NCBI GenBank assembly: GCA_013696595.1
Contig: JACCYG010000266.1
Location: 1 to 5,124, forward strand
Source of the DNA: Actinomycetota bacterium
GTDB lineage: Bacteria > Actinomycetota > Thermoleophilia > Gaiellales > Gaiellaceae
Length of the DNA: 5,124 bases
Direction of reading: 5' to 3'
The position numbers and the translations under genes are program-made. Shown here in pieces: positions 1-4,401 of the stretch (the stretch's first letter is position 1; every line of letters starts with the position of its first letter). The notes under the pieces are model-generated. The model had not been told where the DNA came from. It made no database searches and was given only the letters and a program-made list of their open reading frames with translations.

Positions 1-1
1 C

Positions 2-151
2 GGCCTCTACATGGGCGTGCCGGTGAAGCTCGGCGCGGCCGGAGCCGAGGAGATCGTGGAGCTCGAGCTCACGGAGGCCGAGCGCGCCGAGCTCGACAAG
101 TCCGCCGAAGCCGTGCGCGAGGTCGTCGGCGTGCTGACGACCGCGGCCTAG
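2..151 (+). CDS. mdh: Malate dehydrogenase, C-terminal end (partial)
   Basis: Only the last 49 residues and the TAG stop are in the window; the gene begins upstream. The reading frame opens with [18 protein letters not shown] and continues with an acidic helix ([20 protein letters not shown]). This is the characteristic C-terminus of the LDH-like (tetrameric) malate dehydrogenase family: the VPVKLG strand followed by the E-L-T-x-x-E/R-x-x-L-D-K-S-A helix. By family knowledge it is a cytoplasmic NAD-dependent enzyme interconverting malate and oxaloacetate in the TCA cycle. The next gene starts 18 bp after the stop on the same strand, so the two are probably co-transcribed. Lactate dehydrogenase of the same superfamily is the main alternative. 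The nearby sucC/sucD favours malate dehydrogenase, but the substrate-specificity loop is outside the window. Confidence 0.85.
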   Translation, partial: GLYMGVPVKLGAAGAEEIVELELTEAERAELDKSAEAVREVVGVLTTAA

Positions 152-169
152 CAGCTCGCCGAGCGCGCC

Positions 170-1138
170 GTGAAGCGCCTCGCCCCTCTGGTCGCCGCTT
201 CGGCTCTCGCCGTCGTCGGCGCTGTCCTCTTCCTCGTCCCGTCCGACCACTACCTCTTCCTCCCCGACCCCGCGAGGCCGGTCGATCCGCTCATTAGCGT
301 CCCGGGCGAAAAGAAGGGAGCGGAGCGCGGCGGGCTCTTGATGGTGGACATCCTCGTCCGGAGAGCCACGATCTTCGAGCGCCTGTTCCCGGGCATCGAG
401 AAGGGCTCCTCGCTCGTTCCGAGCGAGCTCGTCAAGCCCGTGGGCGTGAGCGAGGACGAGCGGCGTCGCCAGAGCCTGCGCGAGATGACCGCGTCACAGA
501 AGGTCGCCGTCGCCGTGGCGCTCCGGAGTCTCGGCCACAAGGTTCCGACCGAAACCGAGGTGGCGTCGGTCGAGCGCGGGTCGCCGGCCGACGGGACGCT
601 TCGCGAGGAAGATGTGATCCTGAAGGCTCGCGACAAGCCGGTGCGCTCGCCCCACGAGCTCTTCGGTGTCATGGAGGGGCATCGGCCGGGCGAGACGGTG
701 AAGCTCACGATTCGCCGGGACGGAAGCGTCCGCGAGCTCGAGGTCGGGACGCGGGCTGCAGATGACGATCCGGACCGGGCCGTCATGGGGGTCTTCGTGG
801 AGGTGGAGATCGATCCGCCCGTGAACGTCCGGATCGACGCAGGCGAGATCGGCGGACCGTCCGCGGGCCTTGCGTTCGCGCTCGACATCGTCGACGAGCT
901 CGGACGCGACGTCGACGGCGGTCGTCGCATCGCCGTCACGGGAGCCCTCGACCTCGACGGAACAGTAAGCGCGATCGGCGGGATCAAGCAGAAGACCATC
1001 GGCGCGCGCCAGGCGGAGGCCGATGTCTTCCTCGTCCCGGCCGAGAACGCCGCCGAGGCCCGGCGCTATGCGGAAGGGCTCGAGATCATCGCCGTCCGGA
1101 CGTTCACGCAGGCATTGGCTATCCTGGCAACAGCATAG
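170..1138 (+). CDS. Secreted/membrane-anchored PDZ-domain Lon-like serine protease (YlbL type)
   Basis: 322 aa, GTG start 18 bp after the mdh stop, with no clear Shine-Dalgarno, so translation may be coupled to mdh. Residues 5-24 form one hydrophobic N-terminal helix (signal anchor) after MKR, followed by a conserved-looking YLFLPDPARPVDPLISV stretch. Residues about 128-195 are a PDZ domain (VASVERGSPADGTLREEDVI, then a GETVKLTIRRDG strand). Residues about 205-322 are a peptidase S16 (Lon proteolytic) domain. The catalytic dyad is visible: Ser231 in IGGPSAGLAFAL and Lys273 in IGGIKQKTIGA, 42 residues apart, close to the 43 in E. coli Lon. No AAA+ ATPase domain is present. The length fits the actinobacterial/Bacillus YlbL family (about 340 aa). 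The protease domain should face outside the membrane. The substrate cannot be read from the sequence. Family assignment is firm; physiological role is unknown. Confidence 0.92.
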   Translation: MKRLAPLVAASALAVVGAVLFLVPSDHYLFLPDPARPVDPLISVPGEKKGAERGGLLMVDILVRRATIFERLFPGIEKGSSLVPSELVKPVGVSEDERRRQSLREMTASQKVAVAVALRSLGHKVPTETEVASVERGSPADGTLREEDVILKARDKPVRSPHELFGVMEGHRPGETVKLTIRRDGSVRELEVGTRAADDDPDRAVMGVFVEVEIDPPVNVRIDAGEIGGPSAGLAFALDIVDELGRDVDGGRRIAVTGALDLDGTVSAIGGIKQKTIGARQAEADVFLVPAENAAEARRYAEGLEIIAVRTFTQALAILATA

Positions 1139-1211
1139 TTGGCACATTTGACAACAAAGCGTGTTTTCTCGGCTGACACTTCCCGGAATTTGCGACCTTT
1201 TCCTCGGGACA

Positions 1212-1238
1212 GGGGTGGCCGGAGCGAAAGGCCGCCCC
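1212..1238 (+). terminator. Stem-loop between the protease and the Cys-rich gene; possible terminator or leader hairpin
   Basis: Bases 1212-1220 (GGGGTGGCC) pair with 1230-1238 (GGCCGCCCC): nine pairs, one of them a G-T wobble, around a nine-base purine-rich loop (GGAGCGAAA). It lies 73 bp past the protease stop and about 40 bp before the start of the next small gene. No run of T follows (TATTCTCCGCG), so it is not a classical intrinsic terminator. It could end the mdh-protease transcript or sit in the leader of the small gene. The stem is seen; the role is inferred. Confidence 0.35.
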
Positions 1239-1262
1239 TATTCTCCGCGTCTTGTCTCTTGT

Positions 1263-1267
1263 GGAGG
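1263..1267 (+). promoter_or_regulatory. Shine-Dalgarno GGAGG for the four-cysteine protein
   Basis: GGAGG ends 11 bases before ATG 1279. This is the best ribosome-binding match near the gene and decides for the ATG over the in-frame TTG at 1252 and GTG at 1261, which have none. The spacing is slightly long. Confidence 0.5.
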
Positions 1268-1278
1268 CACGGCCGAAG

Positions 1279-1461
1279 ATGATCCCCCAGCGCGGAGAGA
1301 TCAGTTGCGACAACTGTTTCTTCCGCCGAGCGGAGCTCTGCGCGATCGCCGGAAATACGCCGTGTCCCACCTTCCGGCCGTTCGCGGGTGCGCTCGCAGG
1401 GGCGAGGCGTGACCCCCTTCCCGCGGCACGCGGGATCAGCGCCGTACCGCGCGCCGCCTAG
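1279..1461 (+). CDS. Small four-cysteine protein of unknown function (possible metal binder)
   Basis: 60 aa from ATG 1279, chosen for the GGAGG upstream; in-frame GTG 1261 and TTG 1252 would add 6 or 9 residues. The first half carries four cysteines, Cys10, Cys13, Cys21 and Cys29, in the pattern C-x2-C-x7-C-x7-C within CDNCFFRRAELCAI and GNTPCPTFRP. The second half is a low-complexity Ala/Arg/Pro tail. There is no signal peptide or membrane helix, so it should be cytoplasmic. Four closely spaced cysteines with aromatic and basic residues suggest a small zinc site or iron-sulfur cluster, but this is inference and I do not recognise the family with certainty. The stop TAG (1459-1461) interlocks with the stop of the convergent aminotransferase in one CTAG. 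Codon use is GC-rich like its neighbours, which with the cysteine pattern argues for a real gene. Confidence 0.6.
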   Translation: MIPQRGEISCDNCFFRRAELCAIAGNTPCPTFRPFAGALAGARRDPLPAARGISAVPRAA

Positions 1462-2555
1462 GCCGGAACCGCCACCGCGTCACGGACGAGGACGGCGAGA
1501 CGCGCCACGCCCTCGTCGATTTCCTCGCGGGAGGCGAAGCTGAAGGCGAGGCGGGCCGCCTCCTCCCCTCCGGACCCCGCGTAGAAGTCGGATCCCTTGA
1601 CGAACGTGACGCCCGCCTCGCCCGCGCGTGCGAGCAGCGTCTCGGCGCCCACGCCGCCCGGAAGCTCGAGCCAGAGGAAGTAGCCGCCCTCGGGCTCGTT
1701 CCAGCGGGCCGCGGGCAGCTCGCGCTCGAGCGCGCGCAGCATGGCGTCGCGTCGGGCGAGGAGCTCGGCTCGAACCCGCTCGACGTGGCGGTCGAGGTAA
1801 CCCCGCTCGAGGAACTCGTAGAGGGCGCCCTGAACGAAGATCGTCGGCGACAGGTAGCTCGACGAAGCCAGCGCCTCCACCGGCGGGACAAGGGCCTGCG
1901 GGAGCACGAGGTAGCCGACGCGGATCCCCGGCGCGACCGTTTTCGAGAAAGAGGACGAGTAGATGACGTTGTCGCCCCCGGACAGCTCGTGCAGGGTCGG
2001 CAGAGCCTCGCCCGCGAAGCGGACGAGCGTGTACGGGTCGTCCTCGTACACGAGGAGGTCCTGCTCGCGCACGAGCTCGACCAGGGCGCGCCGGCCCTCG
2101 AGGGAGAGCGTGTGGCCGCTCGGGTTCTGGAAGGTCGGGATCGTGTAGACGAGTTTCGGCGGTCCGCCGGTCTCGATCGCACCGGCGAGCGCGCCGACGT
2201 CGACGCCTGAGTCCGTGACCGCGACACCGGTCACCTCGGCTCCGATCGAGGCCAGCGCCGTGAGCGTCCGGTCGTATGTCGGCGCCTCCACGATCGCCCG
2301 CCCGCCCGAGGCGAAGACGAGCTGGGCGACGAGGTTGAACCCCTGGAGCGACCCGTTCGTCAGGACGACGCGCTCGGGTGCGACGCCGTGGCGCTCGGCG
2401 ACCCACGCGCGAAGCGGGGGGTATCCGCCGGGCGGCCCGTAATTGAGGACGGTGCCGCCGTCGCGCTCGACGACCGCGCGGGCACATTCGCCGAACTCCC
2501 TGACCGGCAGAAGATCGGGAGACGGAATCCCGCGCGCGAAGGAAATGACGCCCAC
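1458..2555 (-). CDS. PLP-dependent aminotransferase, fold type I (LysN/MocR-like aminotransferase family)
   Basis: 365 aa, GTG start at 2555, TAG stop at 1460-1458. It transfers an amino group between an amino acid and a 2-oxo acid in the cytoplasm; the exact substrate is not deducible. Visible landmarks: GSLQG (68-72, phosphate loop), Asn144 in FQNPSG, Asp172 and Tyr175 in YEDDPY (pyridine nitrogen and O3' contacts), the PLP Schiff-base Lys205 in SSSFSKT with Arg212 in GIRVGY, and Arg335 in ARLAFSF, the expected carboxylate-binding arginine. The pattern resembles 2-aminoadipate/aromatic-type transaminases and the catalytic half of MocR regulators. There is no N-terminal winged helix, so it is an enzyme rather than a regulator. 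The annotated GTG has no Shine-Dalgarno and an in-frame stop lies four codons upstream. A strong Shine-Dalgarno and GTG sit just upstream in another frame (see findings), so the true start or frame is uncertain. Confidence 0.88.
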   Translation of the reverse strand: MGVISFARGIPSPDLLPVREFGECARAVVERDGGTVLNYGPPGGYPPLRAWVAERHGVAPERVVLTNGSLQGFNLVAQLVFASGGRAIVEAPTYDRTLTALASIGAEVTGVAVTDSGVDVGALAGAIETGGPPKLVYTIPTFQNPSGHTLSLEGRRALVELVREQDLLVYEDDPYTLVRFAGEALPTLHELSGGDNVIYSSSFSKTVAPGIRVGYLVLPQALVPPVEALASSSYLSPTIFVQGALYEFLERGYLDRHVERVRAELLARRDAMLRALERELPAARWNEPEGGYFLWLELPGGVGAETLLARAGEAGVTFVKGSDFYAGSGGEEAARLAFSFASREEIDEGVARLAVLVRDAVAVPA

Positions 2556-2583
2556 GGCCCGAGTCTAGAGGCGGCCACGGCTA

Positions 2584-2592
2584 CTCCTCCCC
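2584..2592 (-). promoter_or_regulatory. Strong Shine-Dalgarno (GGGGAGGAG) upstream of the aminotransferase, out of frame with it
   Basis: On the minus strand GGGGAGGAG lies five bases before a GTG at 2578-2576. This is the best ribosome-binding site in the region, but that GTG reads a frame shifted by one base from the aminotransferase. Reading from it gives VAASRLGPW before the frame diverges from the enzyme's GVISFARG. Either a base is missing in the GGG around 2551-2553, or the site serves translation of the enzyme indirectly. Confidence 0.5.
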
Positions 2593-2634
2593 GGTGAACG
2601 TGGCAGGCGCAAAAGACGACCCGGAGCCGTTTGC

Positions 2635-2652
2635 CTTGTGTTGCTTTCAACG
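2635..2652 (+). repeat. Left arm of perfect 18-bp inverted repeat
   Basis: CTTGTGTTGCTTTCAACG, the exact reverse complement of 2950-2967. It is AT-richer than its surroundings. It contains a short internal dyad, GTTG-CTTT-CAAC (2640-2651), of the kind a dimeric DNA-binding protein or transposase could read. It ends 36 bases before the ATG of the enclosed ORF. Confidence 0.9.
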
Positions 2653-2688
2653 CACCACGCGTGCGCTTTTGTCCCTCACCCTCCACCC

Positions 2689-2955
2689 ATGCCGAGTGGA
2701 CGGCCGCTCGATCGCGATTTCGTCGCTGCGCTCCGACTTCTCGACGCCGTCGATCTTCCCTACGCCGAGGTCTGGCGGAAGCTCGGGCCGATCTCGGGGA
2801 ACCTCAAGAAGCCTCGGCCGGGTTACTCGTGCGTTCGCCGCTTTCTGATCGAGGAGCGCCGGCACAAGATCGCGAGGATGGCTCTGGCGAACGCGATGTT
2901 GGACGAGACGATGCGCGGGATGGCGCCGTGGTCGTTTCTCCGGGCCCTTCGTTGA
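2689..2955 (+). CDS. Small helix-turn-helix-like protein of unknown function, inside the inverted-repeat unit
   Basis: 88 aa from ATG 2689; an in-frame GTG at 2638 within the left repeat would give 105 aa. Neither start has a clear Shine-Dalgarno. The protein is basic and looks all-helical: helix about 9-21 (RDFVAALRLLDAV), helix about 24-33 (PYAEVWRKLG), a loop, then GYSCVRRFLIEERRHK at 45-60, which resembles a recognition helix of the P-x-Y-x-x-V-R-R type seen in DNA-binding and transposase N-terminal domains. The remainder (61-88) is a further helix ending in APWSFLRALR. There is no signal peptide, membrane segment or catalytic motif. GC-rich third codon positions support real coding. The gene runs opposite to both neighbours and its TGA (2953-2955) lies inside the right repeat. 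I do not recognise a named family; DNA binding, perhaps to the flanking repeats, is inference. Confidence 0.65.
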   Translation: MPSGRPLDRDFVAALRLLDAVDLPYAEVWRKLGPISGNLKKPRPGYSCVRRFLIEERRHKIARMALANAMLDETMRGMAPWSFLRALR

Positions 2956-2967
2956 AAGCAACACAAG
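2950..2967 (-). repeat. Right arm of perfect 18-bp inverted repeat
   Basis: CGTTGAAAGCAACACAAG, the exact reverse complement of 2635-2652. It overlaps the last codon (CGT) and the TGA stop of the enclosed ORF, and lies 44 bp from the sucD stop. Confidence 0.9.
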
Positions 2968-3011
2968 CGGTCCAACGGCCGGGGTGGCGCTGCCGGTTGT
3001 GGCACGAGGCG

Positions 3012-3890
3012 CTACGCGCGGGCGGCGACTGCTTCCGCTACCAGCTGCGCAACTTCGGTCGGATTCGTGCCCACGCGGACGCCGTTCGCTTCGAGCGCTT
3101 CCTTCTTCGCCTGCGCCGTTCCGGACGTGCCCGAGATGATCGCGCCCGCGTGGCCCATCGTCTTCCCCGGCGGAGCCGTGAAGCCGGCGATGTAGGCGAC
3201 GACCGGCTTCGTCATCTCGGCCTCGATGAACGTGGCGGCTTTCTCCTCCTCGGCGCCGCCGATCTCCCCGACCATGACGACGAGCTCGGTCTCGGGGTCG
3301 GACTCGAAGCGCCCGAGGATGTCGATGAAGGACGAGCCGACAACCGGGTCGCCGCCGATCCCTACGATCGTCGACTGGCCGATCCCGAGCTGCGTCAGCT
3401 CGTGCCCGATCTGGTACGTGAGCGTGCCCGAGCGCGAGACGAGCCCGACGCCGCCCTCCTGGAAGATCTCCCCCGGGATGATCCCGACGTTCGCCTTCCC
3501 CGGCGAGAGCACGCCCGGGCAATTCGGGCCGACCATCGTCACTCCGCGCGGCCGGATGTAGTTGTAGACGCGCAGCATGTCGTGGGCGGGAATCCCCTCG
3601 GTGATGCAGATGACCGTGTCGATGCACGCGCCGGCCGCCTCGTAGATCGCGTCGGCGGCAAACCGCGCCGGCACGAAGACCATGGCCGCGTTCGCGCCCG
3701 ACTCGTCGACGGCCTCTCGCACAGAGTCGAAGACCGGGATGCCCGAGACGTCCTCCCCGCCCTTCCCGGGCGTAACGCCCGCAACGACGTTCGTGCCGTA
3801 GTCCCGGTTCCGTGTCGCGTGGAACGAGCCCTCGCGGCCCGTGATCCCCTGGACGACGAGGCGCGTCGCGCTGTCGACGATAATCGCCAT
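3012..3890 (-). CDS. sucD: Succinyl-CoA synthetase (succinate-CoA ligase), alpha subunit
   Basis: 292 aa from ATG 3890, matching the usual 288-300 aa. With SucC it converts succinyl-CoA + NDP + Pi to succinate + NTP + CoA in the TCA cycle, in the cytoplasm. The N-terminal CoA-binding Rossmann domain shows [12 protein letters not shown] (13-24) and the conserved Cys124 in GPNCPG. The C-terminal ligase domain carries the phosphorylated active-site His247 in [11 protein letters not shown]. The start at [18 protein letters not shown] matches the family's normal N-terminus but has no good Shine-Dalgarno. An in-frame ATG at 3935 has AAGGTG five bases upstream (3941-3946) and would add 15 Arg/Pro-rich residues, and a further ATG exists at 3977. 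A TAGGCT (3906-3901) ten bases before ATG 3890 could be a -10 for a near-leaderless message, but no -35 is convincing. Separated from sucC by about 510 bp, which is unusual. Confidence 0.97.
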   Translation of the reverse strand: MAIIVDSATRLVVQGITGREGSFHATRNRDYGTNVVAGVTPGKGGEDVSGIPVFDSVREAVDESGANAAMVFVPARFAADAIYEAAGACIDTVICITEGIPAHDMLRVYNYIRPRGVTMVGPNCPGVLSPGKANVGIIPGEIFQEGGVGLVSRSGTLTYQIGHELTQLGIGQSTIVGIGGDPVVGSSFIDILGRFESDPETELVVMVGEIGGAEEEKAATFIEAEMTKPVVAYIAGFTAPPGKTMGHAGAIISGTSGTAQAKKEALEANGVRVGTNPTEVAQLVAEAVAARA

Positions 3891-3940
3891 GCGGCGCGTC
3901 AGCCTAACCGTGAGTGCAGGCGGACGAATTGACATCGCGT

Positions 3941-3946
3941 CACCTT
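3941..3946 (-). promoter_or_regulatory. sucD: Shine-Dalgarno-like AAGGTG before an upstream in-frame sucD ATG
   Basis: On the minus strand AAGGTG is five bases before ATG 3935-3933, in frame with sucD. It would support a 307-aa SucD with a 15-residue N-terminal extension. The codons of that extension (TCA, ATT, CGT, GCA, AGG) are unlike the rest of the gene, so I keep ATG 3890 as the call. Confidence 0.35.
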
Positions 3947-3963
3947 CACGAGAAGATCGCCCG

Positions 3964-3976
3964 GTGCGGCAGGGCA
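3964..3976 (+). repeat. Left arm of a 13-bp inverted repeat around the secreted-protein gene
   Basis: GTGCGGCAGGGCA is the exact reverse complement of 4267-4279; after one mismatch two more inner bases also match. It lies 33 bp before the start codon of the enclosed gene. A 13-bp GC-rich match somewhere in 5 kb could arise by chance, so only its placement around a single gene makes it notable. Confidence 0.5.
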
Positions 3977-3998
3977 TGGGTGTTACCTTCCCCTCTTG

Positions 3999-4004
3999 AA
4001 GGAG
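3999..4004 (+). promoter_or_regulatory. Strong Shine-Dalgarno (AAGGAG) for the small secreted protein
   Basis: AAGGAG lies five bases before ATG 4010, a near-ideal site and the best start signal in the window. It fixes the start at 4010 rather than the in-frame upstream alternative at 3914. Confidence 0.8.
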
Positions 4005-4009
4005 ACCCA

Positions 4010-4252
4010 ATGCGCCTCTTCCGACTCGTGATGACAATCGCGGCAACATCGCTCGTGCTCGCATCCCCAGCGACGGCTCACAATCCCAACGAGCAAGGGT
4101 TCGTCCATTGCGGCCTGGCGGTTGAGAACCAGATCGACATCGAGGTGGAAGCCGGCGGGGGGCCAAAGGCTGGGATCCTCGCGCCGACGAACTGCGACCA
4201 CTTCTTTTTCGCGATCGGAGCGATCGGCAACGAGAACTCAGGCGGACCGTAG
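4010..4252 (+). CDS. Small secreted protein with two cysteines, unknown function
   Basis: 80 aa from ATG 4010, fixed by AAGGAG five bases upstream. Residues 1-23 are a clear Sec-type signal peptide: MRLFRL n-region, hydrophobic [13 protein letters not shown], and an A-T-A cleavage site before His24. The predicted mature protein is about 57 aa, acidic, Gly/Asn-rich at the end ([13 protein letters not shown]), with two cysteines (Cys34 in FVHCGLA and Cys62 in TNCDHFFF) that could form one disulfide outside the cell. There is no lipobox and no second membrane helix. I recognise no family. The gene is on the plus strand inside the sucC-sucD gap, divergent from sucD (74 bp from the in-frame ATG 3935, 119 bp from ATG 3890) and convergent with sucC. 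It is enclosed by 13-bp inverted repeats, which raises the possibility of insertion. Its translation signals are much stronger than those of its neighbours. Confidence 0.72.
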   Translation: MRLFRLVMTIAATSLVLASPATAHNPNEQGFVHCGLAVENQIDIEVEAGGGPKAGILAPTNCDHFFFAIGAIGNENSGGP

Positions 4253-4266
4253 GTCTGACGCCTCCC

Positions 4267-4279
4267 TGCCCTGCCGCAC
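4267..4279 (-). repeat. Right arm of the 13-bp inverted repeat around the secreted-protein gene
   Basis: TGCCCTGCCGCAC, exact reverse complement of 3964-3976, starting 14 bp after the stop of the secreted-protein gene. It overlaps a local hairpin (4269-4285), so part of the arm may simply belong to a terminator-like structure. Confidence 0.5.
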
Positions 4280-4285
4280 GCAGGG
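4269..4285 (+). terminator. Hairpin after the secreted-protein gene, possible terminator
   Basis: CCCTGC (4269-4274) pairs with GCAGGG (4280-4285) across the five-base loop CGCAC, extendable by one G-T pair. It starts 16 bp past the stop at 4252. A perfect 12-bp palindrome CGCCCTAGGGCG follows at 4290-4301, and TTTT occurs only at 4309-4312. Position suits transcription termination of the plus-strand gene, but there is no adjacent T tract. Confidence 0.4.
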
Positions 4286-4314
4286 TCACCGCCCTAGGGC
4301 GTCTCGCGTTTTCA

Positions 4315-4362
4315 CGAGCGAGCCATTCGTCGAACGAGTGCTCCCGTCGCGGTGCTCGCTCG
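4315..4362. terminator. Nested inverted repeats in the convergent gap downstream of sucC
   Basis: CGAGCGAGC (4315-4323) pairs perfectly with GCTCGCTCG (4354-4362). Inside it a second hairpin forms: CATTCGT (4324-4330) with ACGAGTG (4334-4340), seven pairs including one wobble, around CGA. It lies about 40 bp past the sucC stop on the minus strand and between convergent genes, so a bidirectional or factor-dependent terminator or RNA-stabilising structure is plausible. No U-tract is seen on either strand. Confidence 0.35.
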
Positions 4363-4401
4363 CCGCGCGGTAGGCATCGGCGCGAGAGTCCCAGACCGAG
4401 C

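Larger units (their letters stand above)
2635..2967. mobile_element. 333-bp inverted-repeat-bounded unit with one small ORF (putative non-autonomous element or gene cassette)
   Basis: The unit is defined by perfect 18-bp inverted repeats at its two ends, in the gap between sucD (stop 44 bp away) and the aminotransferase (start 79 bp away). It contains a single 88-aa helix-turn-helix-like ORF on the plus strand, opposite to both neighbours, whose stop codon lies inside the right repeat. There is no transposase, so if mobile it would depend on an enzyme supplied elsewhere, like a MITE. No target-site duplication is evident next to the 18-bp arms. Outside the arms there is weak further similarity (CCGG and CCGTT on the left against an inverted CCGGCCGTT on the right), so the true ends may lie a little further out. 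An alternative is that the arms are binding sites for the encoded protein. The repeats are seen; mobility is inference. Confidence 0.45.

Noticed and set aside
250..999. 249-aa minus-strand open frame opposite the protease
   Set aside because: Ser/Arg/Thr-rich with no domain; the plus-strand frame has a complete PDZ + S16 architecture with catalytic residues.
1148..1153. TTGACA as a -35 promoter box for the four-cysteine gene
   Set aside because: No -10-like hexamer occurs at 16-19 bp spacing (GGCTGA or similar), so a single hexamer is not enough to call a promoter.
2626..2976. Integron attC-like or target-site-duplication signals at the 18-bp repeat unit
   Set aside because: GTCCAAC (2970-2976) fits the RYYYAAC inverse core but there is no matching GTTRRRY partner, and the bases immediately outside the two arms are not direct repeats of each other.
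2647..3627. 326-aa minus-strand open frame overlapping sucD
   Set aside because: It is in a different frame from sucD on the same strand and has a His/Arg-rich low-complexity composition; a codon-bias artefact.
2631..3932. 433-aa plus-strand open frame across the HTH gene and antisense to sucD
   Set aside because: It is a GC-rich shadow frame, Arg/Asp-rich and without recognisable domains, lying opposite the unmistakable sucD.
3012..4289. sucD extended upstream to 425 aa
   Set aside because: The extra 133 residues lack homology, run antisense through the secreted-protein gene, and exceed the family's normal length; the conserved N-terminus begins at [10 protein letters not shown].
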